NCBI RefSeq assembly: GCF_003952425.1
Contig: NZ_CP034449.1
Span: forward strand, 6,188,001-6,252,000
Origin: Mesorhizobium sp. M2A.F.Ca.ET.046.03.2.1
GTDB lineage: Bacteria; Pseudomonadota; Alphaproteobacteria; Rhizobiales; Rhizobiaceae
Direction of reading: 5' to 3'
Length of the DNA stretch: 64,000 bases
Made by a program: the position numbers and the translations under genes. This document shows positions 27,515 through 38,597 of this stretch, one piece after another. The notes beneath the pieces are model-generated. The model ran no database searches and was not told the origin of the DNA. It worked only from the letters and a program-made list of their open reading frames with translations. Each line of letters starts with the position of its first letter. Position 1 is the stretch's first letter.

Positions 27515-27718
27515 TTAGTAGCGCCACCAGCAGTGCTTCGTCTTGTAGCGGACGACATGGCGGTGGCCGTGGCGCCAGACGACTCTTTTCTTCACCACGA
27601 CGCGGCAGATCTGCTTGTGGCCATGCCAATGCCTGGCCATGGCCGGTTCAGGCGTCATGACCGCCATCGACCCGGCCAGGACGGCGGCTCCGGTCAGGGT
27701 AAGGAAGAATTTCTTCAT
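27515..27718 (-). CDS. Small secreted basic protein, hypothetical
   Basis: A 67-aa protein: basic MKKFFLTLTG, a hydrophobic core, and a likely signal-peptidase site after PAMA (about residues 26-29). The mature part is about 38 residues, rich in His, Arg, Lys, Trp and Val, with two cysteines (QICRVVV and TKHCWW) that could form one disulfide in the periplasm. Short His/Arg/Trp-rich exported proteins of this kind are common in Mesorhizobium and have no assigned role. ATG 27718 is preceded by AGAGGAG at 11 bases. A GTG at 27730 is too close to that site. Confidence 0.75.
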   Translation of the reverse strand: MKKFFLTLTGAAVLAGSMAVMTPEPAMARHWHGHKQICRVVVKKRVVWRHGHRHVVRYKTKHCWWRY

Positions 27719-27879
27719 GGGAATTCGCACTCCTCTGCTCCAGTCCCTTCATCATGTGCAGGGCGTTTGGATCCGAAGACGCCGCCCTATGCCGCCAGCG
27801 TGCAACTTTCCGCCACAGCCAGCGCCGCATGCAACGCAGGGATGATATCGAGTTGCAGTCGGCGTCGCCAGCCACAAGC

Positions 27880-27908
27880 TTGACAGCGGTTAAATCTGTG
27901 TTTAACAG
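27880..27908 (+). promoter_or_regulatory. rpsD promoter
   Basis: TTGACA (27880-27885), 17 bases, TAACAG (27903-27908). A perfect -35 with a moderate -10. Transcription would begin near 27915, giving a leader of about 170 bases before rpsD. Confidence 0.6.
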
Positions 27909-27917
27909 GCCCAGCAA

Positions 27918-27948
27918 CACCGGGTGGCGACGCCCGGTGGTTTCTTTT
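27918..27948 (+). terminator. Terminator-like hairpin at the start of the rpsD leader
   Basis: CACCGGG (27918-27924), eight-base loop, CCCGGTG (27933-27939), G, then TTTCTTTT. It looks like an intrinsic terminator or attenuator yet lies only a few bases after the predicted transcription start of rpsD. No plus-strand gene precedes it for at least 470 bases. Confidence 0.55.
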
Positions 27949-27960
27949 GACGTGTCCCGT

Positions 27961-27990
27961 GGGTTTTCCGTCGCTTTGCGTGGAAAACCC
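27961..27990 (+). promoter_or_regulatory. Stem-loop in the rpsD leader
   Basis: GGGTTTTCC (27961-27969), twelve-base loop, GGAAAACCC (27982-27990). Inside the loop CGC can pair with GCG around TTT. A perfect nine-base-pair stem about 90 bases before the start codon. It is a candidate site for S4 autogenous control or RNA processing. Confidence 0.5.
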
Positions 27991-28082
27991 TGTCAGGTCT
28001 CGAAAACGGAGGCCAGAGGAGGGCGCGTTTCCTTCGCCCGGAGCCATGGGGCTTCGGGTATATTGTTTTGAAAGGGAATGCG

Positions 28083-28700
28083 ATGAGCAAGCGCGAATCC
28101 GCGAAATACAAGATCGACCGCCGTCTCGGCGAAAACATCTGGGGCCGCCCGAAGTCCCCGGTCAACAAGCGTGAATACGGCCCCGGCCAGCACGGCCAGC
28201 GCCGCAAGGGCAAGCTTTCCGACTTCGGCCTGCAGCTGCGCGCCAAGCAGAAGCTGAAGGGTCACTACGGCGACGTTTCGGAAAAGCAGTTCCGCAAGGT
28301 CTATGAAGAGGCCAACCGCCGCAAGGGCGACACCTCCGAGAACCTGATCGGCCTGCTCGAGTCGCGCCTCGACGCGATCGTCTATCGCGCCAAGTTCGTG
28401 CCGACCATCTTCGCCGCCCGTCAGTTCGTCAACCACGGCCATGTCAACGTCAACGGCAAGCGCACCAACATCGGTTCGTACCGCTGCAAGCCGGGCGACG
28501 TCATCGAGGTGCGCGAGAAGTCGAAGCAGCTCGTCATCGTTCTGGAATCGGTCGCTCTCGCCGAGCGCGACGTGCCGGACTATATCGAAGCCGACCACAA
28601 CAAGATGACCGCGACCTTCGCACGCGTTCCGGGGCTGTCGGACGTACCGTTCGCCGTGCAGATGGAACCGAACCTGGTCGTCGAATTCTACTCGCGCTGA
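28083..28700 (+). CDS. rpsD: Small-subunit ribosomal protein S4
   Basis: Primary 16S rRNA-binding protein that nucleates 30S assembly. The 205-aa protein begins [20 protein letters not shown], carries the rRNA-binding N-domain ([18 protein letters not shown]), the S4 domain ([13 protein letters not shown], then [19 protein letters not shown]) and a C-terminus ending in EFYSR. It stands alone rather than in the alpha operon, as usual in alphaproteobacteria. GAAAGGGAATGCG precedes ATG 28083. It ends in a strong terminator at 28725. Confidence 0.97.
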   Translation: MSKRESAKYKIDRRLGENIWGRPKSPVNKREYGPGQHGQRRKGKLSDFGLQLRAKQKLKGHYGDVSEKQFRKVYEEANRRKGDTSENLIGLLESRLDAIVYRAKFVPTIFAARQFVNHGHVNVNGKRTNIGSYRCKPGDVIEVREKSKQLVIVLESVALAERDVPDYIEADHNKMTATFARVPGLSDVPFAVQMEPNLVVEFYSR

Positions 28701-28724
28701 TCGATATCAATCAGCGCAGCATCC

Positions 28725-28754
28725 AAGGCCGCCTCTCGGGGCGGCCTTTTCTTT
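28725..28754 (+). terminator. rpsD intrinsic terminator
   Basis: AAGGCCGCC (28725-28733), six-base loop, GGCGGCCTT (28740-28748), then TTCTTT. Confidence 0.9.
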
Positions 28755-28802
28755 GGCGGTCAGGTCCGCTAAGCCGGGCGCTGACAACGCGGAGCCGGCG
28801 CC

Positions 28803-29699
28803 ATGAACATGCTGCCAGACCTCAAATCCCTGGAGCCGATCGATGATGATGCCGAGGGCGGCTTCCATCCGCTGTTTCGCGACGTGCCGTCCTCGGTCGA
28901 GTTCAACAAGCTGCGCAAGCGGCTGTTGAGGCTCACCCGCCAGGCGATCGAGGATTTCGCCATGGTGAAGCCCGGCGAGTGCTGGCTGGTCGCGCTCTCG
29001 GGCGGCAAGGATTCCTACGGCCTGCTGGCGCTTTTGCTCGACCTCAAATGGCGCGGGTTGCTGCCTGTCGATCTGCTCGCCTGCAATCTCGACCAGGGGC
29101 AGCCGAATTTCCCAAAACACATCCTGCCCGATTATCTCAACGCCAACGGCATCGCCCACCGCATCGAATACCAGGACACCTATTCGGTGGTGACCGACAA
29201 GCTGCCGGAGGGCAGCACCTATTGCTCGCTCTGTTCGCGGCTGCGGCGCGGCCATCTCTATCGCATCGCGCGCGAGGAGGGGTGTTCGGCGCTGGTGCTT
29301 GGCCATCACCGCGAGGACATCCTCGAAACCTTCTTCATGAACCTGTTCCATGGCGGGCGCCTCGCCGCCATGCCGCCCAAGCTTCTCAATGACGAGGGCG
29401 ACGTCATGGTGCTGCGGCCGCTCGCCTATAGCGCCGAGGCCGACCTCGAGAAATTCGCCAACGCGATGAAATTCCCCATCATTCCCTGCGACCTCTGCGG
29501 CAGCCAGGAAGGGCTGCAGCGCAACGCCATGAAGGCGATGCTCGACGACATCGAGAAGCGCATGCCGGGCCGCAAGGACACGATGATCCGCGCCATGACC
29601 AATGTAAGGCCCTCGCACCTGCTCGACCGAAAACTGTTCGATTTCGCCGCGCTCGACGCGCGCCTCACCACAGAGCAAGACATTTCCGATGACATTTGA
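28803..29699 (+). CDS. ttcA: tRNA 2-thiocytidine synthetase TtcA
   Basis: Puts sulfur on cytidine 32 of certain tRNAs, using an ATP-activated intermediate and a [4Fe-4S] cluster. The 298-aa protein has the PP-loop LSGGKDSYG (about residues 65-73) and the CxxC cluster ligands in [12 protein letters not shown], plus a third Cys in [11 protein letters not shown]. It therefore depends on the SUF products encoded earlier in the window. Its last 11 bases overlap the next gene, so the two are probably translated together. Confidence 0.94.
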   Translation: MNMLPDLKSLEPIDDDAEGGFHPLFRDVPSSVEFNKLRKRLLRLTRQAIEDFAMVKPGECWLVALSGGKDSYGLLALLLDLKWRGLLPVDLLACNLDQGQPNFPKHILPDYLNANGIAHRIEYQDTYSVVTDKLPEGSTYCSLCSRLRRGHLYRIAREEGCSALVLGHHREDILETFFMNLFHGGRLAAMPPKLLNDEGDVMVLRPLAYSAEADLEKFANAMKFPIIPCDLCGSQEGLQRNAMKAMLDDIEKRMPGRKDTMIRAMTNVRPSHLLDRKLFDFAALDARLTTEQDISDDI

Positions 29700-30516
29700 C
29701 GACCGCGCGATCGACTGGCTGGCCGAACTTCTCGCGGAGGCCGCCAGGGCGGAAATTATGCCGCGCTTCCGCAAGCTGGGCGAGGGCGACGTTCGCCAGA
29801 AGACGTCCGCCGCCGACCTCGTCACCGAGGCGGACGTCAATGCCGAGAGGCTGATCACCGCCCGGCTGCGCGAGCGATTTCCAGACGCAATGGTGGTCGG
29901 CGAGGAGGCCTGCTCCGACAATCCGGCGTTGCTGTCGGGCCTTGGCGATGCCGCGCTTGCCTTCGTCATCGATCCGGTCGACGGCACTTTCAACTTCGCC
30001 TCCGGCGTGCCGCTGTTCGGCGTCATGGCCGGCGTCGTCGTCAATGGCGAGACCGTCGCCGGCATCATCCACGATCCGGTCGGCAAGGATTGGCTGATCG
30101 GCGCCAAGGGCGGGGGCAGCCATATCCGCCACGCGCATGGCGCGCTGGAGAAGGTCCGCGTCGCGGCGCCGGTGCCGATGTCGCAGATGACCGGCGCCGT
30201 TTCCTGGCAGTTCCTCGATGAGCCTGAGCGCTCGCGGCTCGCCCGCAACCAGACCAAGACGCTGTCGCAATTCGCCTATCGCTGCGCGGCGCATGAATAT
30301 CGGCTGCTTGCGAGCGGTCACGCCCATTTCGTGCTCTACAACAAGCTGATGCCCTGGGATCATCTCGCGGGCGCGCTGATCCATCAGGAAGCCGGCGGCC
30401 ATGTCGCGCGCGTCGACGGCAGCGCCTATCTGCCGTCGCATGTCGACGGCGGCCTGCTGGTCGCGCCGGACAAGCAAAGCTGGGACGAGTTGCGCCGCGA
30501 GCTCTGGGCCGAATAG
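29689..30516 (+). CDS. Inositol-monophosphatase-family phosphatase
   Basis: A 275-aa Mg-dependent phosphatase of the IMPase/SuhB/HisN/CysQ superfamily. Metal-binding motifs in order: VVGEEA (about residues 66-71), [12 protein letters not shown] (about 88-99) and the C-terminal [17 protein letters not shown] with the WD pair. Substrate cannot be assigned. Candidates include histidinol phosphate, inositol phosphate or PAP. It starts 11 bases inside the end of ttcA and converges with the exporter gene downstream. Confidence 0.88.
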   Translation: MTFDDRAIDWLAELLAEAARAEIMPRFRKLGEGDVRQKTSAADLVTEADVNAERLITARLRERFPDAMVVGEEACSDNPALLSGLGDAALAFVIDPVDGTFNFASGVPLFGVMAGVVVNGETVAGIIHDPVGKDWLIGAKGGGSHIRHAHGALEKVRVAAPVPMSQMTGAVSWQFLDEPERSRLARNQTKTLSQFAYRCAAHEYRLLASGHAHFVLYNKLMPWDHLAGALIHQEAGGHVARVDGSAYLPSHVDGGLLVAPDKQSWDELRRELWAE

Positions 30517-30560
30517 GAATAAACCGCGCCCCGGCCGGCAACCGCCAGCCAGACGACAAC

Positions 30561-31889
30561 CTAATGCAGATCGGTGACGTGCCCCGAAACAGGGGGATTG
30601 TGCGGCTGGAACATCCTGCCCCGCTCGGCGATCAGGATCATCAGCAGGGCCGCGACAGAAACGCTGCAGAAGCCTGCGGCCAGAGGCGTGACCGTGCCGT
30701 TGTAGGCCTGGCCGATCGCCGCGCCGATCAGGGCGCCGAGAAAAGTCTGCATGAAGCCAAGGATGGATGCCGCCGTGCCGGCGAGCTCGCCGAGCGGCTC
30801 CATGGCGAGAGCGTTGAAATTCGCGCCAAGACCGCCGAACGGCAGCATCGCGCCGGCAAAGAAGGTGATGAAGAGCCAGAGCGGCATCTGCATCTCCAAC
30901 GAAACGACCAGCCAGGCAAGGCTGATGCACAGGAAGATGAGCAGCGCGCCTTGCGACAGACGGCGCATTCCGATCTGTCCGACCAGCCGCGAATTCAGAT
31001 AGTTGGAGAAGGCAAGCACGGCGGCAACACCGGCAAAAATCAGCGGGAACAATTCGCCGACATGGAAGATGTCGATGTAGATCTGTTGCGCCGAGCTGAT
31101 GAAGCCGAACATGGCGGAGAAGATGAAGGTGCTGGCGAAGGCATAGCAAAGCGTGAGCCGGTTGGTGAGCACGATGCGGAAGCCGCCGACGACCGAGCTT
31201 ATCGTGAGTGGCCGGCGATATTCCGCATTCAGCGTCTCCGGCAGGCGCAGCAGAGCCCAGGTCGAAACGATCAGCGCGCCGATGGCCATGGTCACGAAAA
31301 TCCAGTGCCAGGTGGCGAACAGCATGACGAACTGGCCGATGCCGGGCGCGATGACGGGGATGGCCATGAACACCATGAAGATCAGCGACATCACTTCGGC
31401 CATACGCCGGCCTTCGAACGTGTCGCGCACGATCGAGACGGCGATGACGCGGGTCGCAGCCGCGCCGATGCCCTGGATGAGACGCCAGGTCAGCAACAAA
31501 GCGAAACTGGGCGCTATGGCGGCGGCAGCCGCGGCCACGACATAGACCACCAGGCCAAAGACCAGCGGCGCGCGGCGTCCAAAGCGATCCGAAATGGGCC
31601 CGAACAAAAGCTGTCCGCCGCCAAAGCCAAGCATATAGGCGGTGATGACATATTGGCGGTGGTTCTCGCTCTCGACGCCAAGCGAGGCGCCGATCTGCTG
31701 CAGCGCTGGCAGCATGATGTCGATGGCCAGGGAGTTGAGCGCCATCAGCGCTGCGCACAGCGCGATGAATTCCCAGCGCGGAATGGGCAAGCTGCTTGCC
31801 CGTTGCGACGCTTCTACCTGCTTGTCCACGGCAAAGTCCGATCTTTCAACGAACAAGCGCCGGCTGGCCGGCGCGCTGGTTCGTCTCAT
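30561..31889 (-). CDS. MFS exporter, Bcr/CflA (DHA1) type
   Basis: A 442-aa drug/H+ antiporter with twelve predicted membrane helices. The Bcr/CflA group is indicated by LNSLAIDIMLPALQQIGASL in helix 1, the motif A loop LLFGPISDRFGRRAPLVFG between helices 2 and 3, and the motif C region in helix 5 (FMAIPVIAPGIGQFV). The first 40 residues are hydrophilic and variable, so the true start could be internal. It lies 95 bases downstream of grxD on the same strand with a GC-rich dyad between. Substrate unknown. Confidence 0.88.
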   Translation of the reverse strand: MRRTSAPASRRLFVERSDFAVDKQVEASQRASSLPIPRWEFIALCAALMALNSLAIDIMLPALQQIGASLGVESENHRQYVITAYMLGFGGGQLLFGPISDRFGRRAPLVFGLVVYVVAAAAAAIAPSFALLLTWRLIQGIGAAATRVIAVSIVRDTFEGRRMAEVMSLIFMVFMAIPVIAPGIGQFVMLFATWHWIFVTMAIGALIVSTWALLRLPETLNAEYRRPLTISSVVGGFRIVLTNRLTLCYAFASTFIFSAMFGFISSAQQIYIDIFHVGELFPLIFAGVAAVLAFSNYLNSRLVGQIGMRRLSQGALLIFLCISLAWLVVSLEMQMPLWLFITFFAGAMLPFGGLGANFNALAMEPLGELAGTAASILGFMQTFLGALIGAAIGQAYNGTVTPLAAGFCSVSVAALLMILIAERGRMFQPHNPPVSGHVTDLH

Positions 31890-31984
31890 CCCCGAGATGC
31901 GGGTTCATGATTGCCGAGGTGGGGGCGGCCCCGGGCGATGCTTGCCGGCCGGAGAGTTAGCCTCCGCCGGCGAGCAAGATTGAA

Positions 31985-32320
31985 TCAGGCTGCGCCTTTG
32001 ACGCTGACGCCCTTTTCGACCAGGAAGTCCTGCAACTCGCCGGCCTGGAACATTTCACGGACGATGTCGCAACCGCCGACGAATTCACCCTTCACATAGA
32101 GCTGCGGGATGGTCGGCCAGTTGGAATAATCCTTGATGCCTTGGCGCAATTCGGCCGAGTCGAGCACGTTCACGCCTTTGTAGTCGGCCCCGATGTAATC
32201 GAGGATCTGCACTACCTGGCCGGAAAAGCCGCATTGCGGGAAGCCCGGGGTGCCCTTCATGAAGAGCACGACGTCGTTGCTCTTCACTTCATTGTCGATG
32301 TAGTCGCTGATGCCGGTCAT
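31985..32320 (-). CDS. grxD: Monothiol glutaredoxin, Grx4/GrxD type
   Basis: A 111-aa CGFS glutaredoxin. The active site is FPQCGFSGQ (Cys about residue 31) and the glutathione-binding parts are [13 protein letters not shown] and [11 protein letters not shown]. Proteins of this class bind a [2Fe-2S] cluster with glutathione and pair with BolA, encoded just upstream. AAAGGA lies six bases before ATG 32320. An in-frame extension to 32452 is rejected because it has no family similarity. The pair sits downstream of purL, as in many Rhizobiales. Confidence 0.95.
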   Translation of the reverse strand: MTGISDYIDNEVKSNDVVLFMKGTPGFPQCGFSGQVVQILDYIGADYKGVNVLDSAELRQGIKDYSNWPTIPQLYVKGEFVGGCDIVREMFQAGELQDFLVEKGVSVKGAA

Positions 32321-32472
32321 GGACAATCCTTTCACGCCTGTGGGAGTCAGGCTCGAAGCATGTCCTTCAAATAGACCCATAGGGTGGCTGAAACAAGACT
32401 TTAGCCGCGACGCTACTTGAATGGCGCAAGGGATAACGCGATTTTGTGCCAAGCCTGAGAGGATGGCAGCGT

Positions 32473-32706
32473 TCAGTCCGGGACGCTGGTCTGCAGGGCC
32501 AGCGCGTGCAGCACGCCGCCCATATTGCCCTTCAGCGCGTCATAGACCATCTGGTGCTGCTGGACCCGGCTCTTGCCCCGGAAGCTTTCGGCAACGACCT
32601 CCGCCGCGTAATGGTCGCCGTCGCCGGCGAGATCACGGATCGTCACCTTGGCGTCCGGAATGCCTTCCTTGATCAGTTTTTCGATGTCGTGGGCATCCAT
32701 TGCCAT
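32473..32706 (-). CDS. bolA: BolA-family protein
   Basis: A 77-aa BolA-like protein. Core: [19 protein letters not shown], then [18 protein letters not shown] and [25 protein letters not shown], with the conserved His residues used to hold a shared [2Fe-2S] cluster with Grx4. It is the short YrbA/BolA2-like form. AGGA stands seven bases before ATG 32706. It lies 150 bases upstream of grxD on the same strand, and about 110 bases downstream of a small membrane-protein gene that separates it from purL. Confidence 0.93.
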   Translation of the reverse strand: MAMDAHDIEKLIKEGIPDAKVTIRDLAGDGDHYAAEVVAESFRGKSRVQQHQMVYDALKGNMGGVLHALALQTSVPD

Positions 32707-32815
32707 GGCAAAATCCTGTTTCAAGCGGGGCAGCTAGGCAGCACCGGTATGATCTGACTCGCGAGCCTAAAGCCTTTCCGACCCGGATTGAAGCCGTTCC
32801 GTCCGCGACAGCGGC

Positions 32816-33336
32816 CTAAGAATTGTCCTGCTTCGAATGGATCACGCCATCTTCGGTGATGTCATCGCGGGTCGAGAAGGCCCGGCCAAGGCTGAAGGTG
32901 AGTATATAAAGCGGGATGTTGATCAGCAGGCCGACGATGGGAAGATAGCTCGTCATTCGCCAGGCGGACGAGAAGAAGGGTTGGCCATAGCCGTCGCAGA
33001 TCAAGGACGAGCCATAGTCCCAAGTCGCTCCGATGATCGCGGCAACGATGAAGAGCTTGATGCAGGTCGCGATATGCCGTGTTCGCGCCGGCTCCGGCGC
33101 GAGCCTGTCCCACAGCACCAGGCAGACGATCGGAACCGCGTAGATCAGGGTCTGCAAGACGAGCATCGGCAAAGCGGCATTGGCCGCGGCCAGGAACTCG
33201 TCGCGGGTTTCCAGCCGTGCGCACTCCTCGCTCGAGGTGGTCGACAGCAATAAGAAAACGAACGGGCCGAGGAACCAGAAGAAGAACAGCGAAGGCCAGA
33301 AGACGACTGCGATCAGCGCCTTCACAGTCAGCCTGG

Positions 33337-33340
<4 letters not shown>
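32816..33340 (-). CDS. Hypothetical membrane protein coupled to purL
   Basis: An unrecognised protein of up to 174 aa with four hydrophobic segments (about residues 6-32, 56-76, 92-108 and 130-152) and a polar C-terminus. It has three cysteines, one each in EECARLE, ATCIKLF and LICDGYG. The start is uncertain. A TTG at 33338-33340 overlaps the purL stop as TTGA, and a GTG at 33325 is another choice. It lies inside the purL-bolA-grxD block that is usually uninterrupted, so it is an accessory insertion. No function can be suggested. Confidence 0.6.
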
Positions 33341-35568
<2,228 letters not shown>

Positions 35569-35714
35569 GAGCGGCGATTTTTGTCCGTGGGAGAGGGGAG
35601 GTTCTTCGAGTCTCCTCTTATCGCAAGCTTTCGCGCGATACACCCCCACCAGATAGGGAAAACGCCGGAAAACTGCCACTCCGGCGGTGCTTAGGTCTGG
35701 GCTTTCAGGCTTGA

Positions 35715-37124
35715 TCAGGAAAAACTGTCGTAGCCGGCGCGGCCTTCGTCGAGCAGGCGGCGGATGACGGCGACGCCGCCGGCGACATCCTGGCTTTGCC
35801 GCGGTTGCGAGACGCCGAAGCGCACGCCGTGAAAAACCTGCTCGGAGCGGCCGGCCTTGAACTCGTCCTCGTCGTCGATGAGCACGCCCTGTGCCAGGCA
35901 GGCGTTCTTGAAGGTGCCGGACAGCCACGGGTCGGGCAAGGTCAGCCAGACGAAGGGCACGTTGTCCCGCGCCTTGAAGTCGAAGCCCGCCAGCACCTCG
36001 CGCACGATGGCAAGGCGCGCCTGGATTTCGGCAATGCAGCGCTTGCGGATACCGCTTGCCTGCCCCGACGTCACCAGCCTCGTGCCGACTTCGGCCAGCA
36101 GGAATGGCAGGCCGCCGGTCATCATCTTGTGGGCGACAAGGATGCGGTGGCGGTAGGCCGGCGGGCAGGAAAGCCAGCCGCCGCGCACGCCGGCGGCGAC
36201 CGACTTCGACAGGCCGCCGGCGACGATGGTGCGCTCGGGCGCATATTCGGCCAGCAACGGCGTCGGGTCGTCGGTGAGCTCGCCGTAAAGGTCGTCCTCG
36301 ACCAGCGCGACATTGTACTCCCGCGCGATCCGCGCGATCGCCTGGCGCCGCTCCGCCGACAGCGTCACCAGCGTGGGGTTCTTCGCGGTCGGCATCAGGA
36401 ACATGACCTTTGGATGTTTCTGTGCGCAGACGCGCTCGAAATCATCCGGGTCGATGCCGTTGTCGTCAGTCGAGACCAGCGCGATGCGTCGCCCAATCAG
36501 CCCGGCGCTGCGCGCGATCTGGGAATAGGTGAGGTGCTCGAAGACAACGTAGTCGCCGGGCATGGTCAGCGCCGCGATCGCCGCCATGACCGCGGCATGG
36601 GTGCCCAGCGTCGGCACGATCGAATCGGGCGAGGGGCGGAAGGAATTCCGCGCCAACCAGCGGCTGCCCGCCTCGTACCAGCGCTCGGGAAAATCACGCG
36701 TGTAGCTCGAGATATCGTACGGATGTTCCTGCGCGGTGCGCGCCAGCATGTCGGCGATCACGGCGCCCTGGCCGACATCGGGCGCGGCGGTGCTGTCGAA
36801 GCGCAGCTTGCCGCTCGGCGCGTCGATGGGGCGCGTGCCTTGCAAGCCAGGTTCGACGTCGGGTTTCGGCGCCTCGGCGCGCTGGCCGAGCACATAGGTG
36901 CCGCGCCCGACCTCGCCGCTCACCAGACCGCGTTCGCGCAGCAGCTGATAGGCCCTGCCGATGGTGCCGACGGTCGTGCCGATGTCATAGGCGAGGTCGC
37001 GCTGCGGCGGCAGTTTTGCACCGGCATCGATGACGCCCTTGTCGATATCTGACTCAATGCTGTCAGCAAGACGCTGATAGAGCGGACCGGAGCCAGTGGA
37101 GAGGTCAGGGAGCCAATTTGTCAT
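35715..37124 (-). CDS. MocR-type regulator (GntR winged helix fused to an aminotransferase-like domain)
   Basis: A 469-aa MocR/PdxR-like transcription factor. Residues 1-80 form the GntR winged helix ([20 protein letters not shown], then [29 protein letters not shown] split across recognition helix and wing). Residues about 110-460 form a fold-type I PLP domain with DDLYGEL (pyridine-binding Asp) and the PLP lysine in [12 protein letters not shown]. Such regulators sense PLP or an amine/amino-acid ligand. It is divergent from a DUF1127 gene and the shared region carries repeated ACAAT motifs and a dyad next to its own start, suggesting autoregulation and control of the DUF1127 gene. Confidence 0.9.
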   Translation of the reverse strand: MTNWLPDLSTGSGPLYQRLADSIESDIDKGVIDAGAKLPPQRDLAYDIGTTVGTIGRAYQLLRERGLVSGEVGRGTYVLGQRAEAPKPDVEPGLQGTRPIDAPSGKLRFDSTAAPDVGQGAVIADMLARTAQEHPYDISSYTRDFPERWYEAGSRWLARNSFRPSPDSIVPTLGTHAAVMAAIAALTMPGDYVVFEHLTYSQIARSAGLIGRRIALVSTDDNGIDPDDFERVCAQKHPKVMFLMPTAKNPTLVTLSAERRQAIARIAREYNVALVEDDLYGELTDDPTPLLAEYAPERTIVAGGLSKSVAAGVRGGWLSCPPAYRHRILVAHKMMTGGLPFLLAEVGTRLVTSGQASGIRKRCIAEIQARLAIVREVLAGFDFKARDNVPFVWLTLPDPWLSGTFKNACLAQGVLIDDEDEFKAGRSEQVFHGVRFGVSQPRQSQDVAGGVAVIRRLLDEGRAGYDSFS

Positions 37125-37125
37125 G

Positions 37126-37235
37126 GTGACAATTTTCTATATTGCACAGCGCGATGAGTCAATCCATATCGAGCCCGCGATTGGAAAGGTACAATCGAGA
37201 CAAGGTAGAACGACAATGGATACAATTGATACAAT
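37126..37235. promoter_or_regulatory. Candidate MocR operators: dyad plus repeated ACAAT motifs
   Basis: GTGACAAT (37126-37133), seven bases, ATTGCAC (37141-37147) form an imperfect dyad two bases from the regulator start. ACAAT recurs at 37129, 37191, 37213, 37222 and 37231, the last three spaced nine bases apart across the start codon of the DUF1127 gene. Known MocR proteins bind spaced direct repeats, so these are the natural candidates. Confidence 0.45.
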
Positions 37236-37464
37236 TCGCTATGCTCGCCCGGCTTTGGGCGCGCAGGCCGAGCTCTTGGCCCATCGCAGCTTCGTCGGCC
37301 GCATGGTGGTTGTGCTCCGTTCCATCGCTACGCAGATCGGCCGCATGCTCGAGCGTCGGCGCGGCCGCCTCGCACTGCTTGAGATGACGGACGAGCAGCT
37401 CAAGGACATCGGCATCTCGCGCTGCGATGCCCATCGCGAAGGAATCAGGTCGTTCTGGGAGTGA
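37216..37464 (+). CDS. DUF1127-domain protein
   Basis: An 82-aa protein with a C-terminal DUF1127 domain (RRGRLALLEMTDEQLKDIGISRCDAHREG). The N-terminal half has a hydrophobic-amphipathic stretch around FVGRMVVVLRSIATQIGRML. Short DUF1127 proteins in alphaproteobacteria have been tied to RNA handling, phosphate and carbon metabolism and stress, without a settled biochemical role. I chose ATG 37216 (MDTIDTIRYARP). The two GATACAATT repeats coding for the residues after the initiator Met may double as regulator sites. A longer frame from 37096 would overlap the divergent regulator gene. Confidence 0.85.
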   Translation: MDTIDTIRYARPALGAQAELLAHRSFVGRMVVVLRSIATQIGRMLERRRGRLALLEMTDEQLKDIGISRCDAHREGIRSFWE

Positions 37465-37486
37465 TGCCCCGTCGTCGAATGACAAC

Positions 37487-38149
37487 CTATCGACGGCCAG
37501 ATTGGACGCGGGTTGCGGGTTTTCCCCGCAACCCGCCGATGCCGTGGTCGATCAGCACGGCAAGCACGCTCAATCCGACGAACAGCGCCGTGACGCCCGC
37601 AGCCGAAACGGCGACGCTGGCCGCGCCGTTCTTGGCCACGTCGAGGAACGGGTAGGGTACTTCGCCGGCGAAGGGCGCGCGGATCAGCGCGTAGGCGAGA
37701 TAGGCCAGCGGATAGATCATCCACCAGGAGATATCGCGCCAGCGCGTCGAGCCATCCGCGCCCGCGGTGAGCCACCACAGCACGAAGATCAGCGGCGTGA
37801 CGTAGTGGAGCAGGATGTCGCAAAGCAGGAACAGGCCCTGTGGTTGCCAAAGTCCTGCCAGCACGGTCGCGTAGACGATGAAGACCAGGGTGATGGCGAC
37901 CGCGACGCCGGCGCGCATGCGCTGCCCGGCGAAGGCCGGGAACCAGGCATAGCCGGTGGGCGATAGCAGCGAAGCATGCACCATCACGGCGGCGATGTTG
38001 GTCAAGATGGTGAAGATGCTGAGAAGAAAGACGATCGAGCCAAGTAGGCTGCGCCCGGCCGCCATCGACGCCGGAATGGTGATTGCGGCCTGCAGGACAA
38101 GCGCAATCAGCCCGATGACCAGTCCCGCCATCTGCAGGAACCGGCTCAT
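37487..38149 (-). CDS. Pr6Pr-family membrane protein
   Basis: A 220-aa protein with six predicted membrane helices (about residues 6-26, 36-58, 80-102, 105-128, 143-160 and 180-203). The order and the segments TNIAAVMVHASLL, LLHYVTPLIFVLWWL and WWMIYPLAYLAYALIRAP match the Pr6Pr (FAR-17a/AIG1-like) family. In eukaryotes related proteins hydrolyse fatty-acid esters of hydroxy fatty acids using Thr and His. Here the central LLHYVTP and the N-terminal ILTN fit. Bacterial function is unproven. It starts seven bases after the lipoprotein gene, so the two are co-transcribed. Confidence 0.82.
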   Translation of the reverse strand: MSRFLQMAGLVIGLIALVLQAAITIPASMAAGRSLLGSIVFLLSIFTILTNIAAVMVHASLLSPTGYAWFPAFAGQRMRAGVAVAITLVFIVYATVLAGLWQPQGLFLLCDILLHYVTPLIFVLWWLTAGADGSTRWRDISWWMIYPLAYLAYALIRAPFAGEVPYPFLDVAKNGAASVAVSAAGVTALFVGLSVLAVLIDHGIGGLRGKPATRVQSGRR

Positions 38150-38156
38150 CGCAGGT

Positions 38157-38567
38157 TTACGCGGCAGCCGCGCAGGACGGGTTTCCGGCCTGCCAGCGGG
38201 CGATGTCGGAACCGATGCGCGCGCCGAGCGGCTCGTTCATCAGCGGCCCGAACACATCGACGCGGCTGGAATTGCCCTGCGCCTGCACGACCAGCAGCGG
38301 CTTGCCGCCATAGTGCTTGGCGGGCACCAGCAGGAAGCGCGGCGTGCCGCTGTAGGAATTGAGCTCATTGGCCATCTGGTAGGCCTTGAAGGCCGGATCC
38401 TTGCTGGCGATCCAGCATTTATGCGCCGCGATGGCGACCTGTTCCATGGCAAGCAGCGAGGCGCTTTTGCCCGAGGGAACCGGCGTCGTCTTGGGGCTGG
38501 ACTGGCAGGAAGCCAAGGCGAGCCCGGCGGCGGCCAGGAGAGCAAGGCGAGCGATCGTCGGTCTCAT
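38157..38567 (-). CDS. Putative lipoprotein, hypothetical
   Basis: A 136-aa protein with a lipoprotein signal: basic start MRPTIAR, hydrophobic core and lipobox LALASC (Cys about residue 21). The mature part has two more cysteines (HKCWIASKD and NPSCAAAA) that could form a disulfide in the periplasm. I do not recognise a domain. It lies 30 bases downstream of purQ on the same strand and upstream of the Pr6Pr gene, so it is carried on the purine transcript. Confidence 0.75.
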   Translation of the reverse strand: MRPTIARLALLAAAGLALASCQSSPKTTPVPSGKSASLLAMEQVAIAAHKCWIASKDPAFKAYQMANELNSYSGTPRFLLVPAKHYGGKPLLVVQAQGNSSRVDVFGPLMNEPLGARIGSDIARWQAGNPSCAAAA

Positions 38568-38597
38568 GGTCAGTCCGCCCCCGCGTTCCGAAAAGGA

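Larger units (their letters stand above)
27719..28082. other. Gene-free region upstream of rpsD
   Basis: About 360 bases. The first 160 (27719-27879) show no gene or signal I can support, only short dyads such as GGCGT...ACGCC near 27758-27780. The rest holds a consensus-like promoter (27880-27908), a terminator-like hairpin (27918-27948) and a nine-base-pair stem-loop (27961-27990), followed by about 90 bases of leader to the rpsD start. Confidence 0.6.

Noticed and set aside
30564..31910. 448-codon plus-strand frame opposite the MFS exporter
   Set aside because: Charged, repetitive peptide with no domain. The minus-strand frame has twelve membrane helices.
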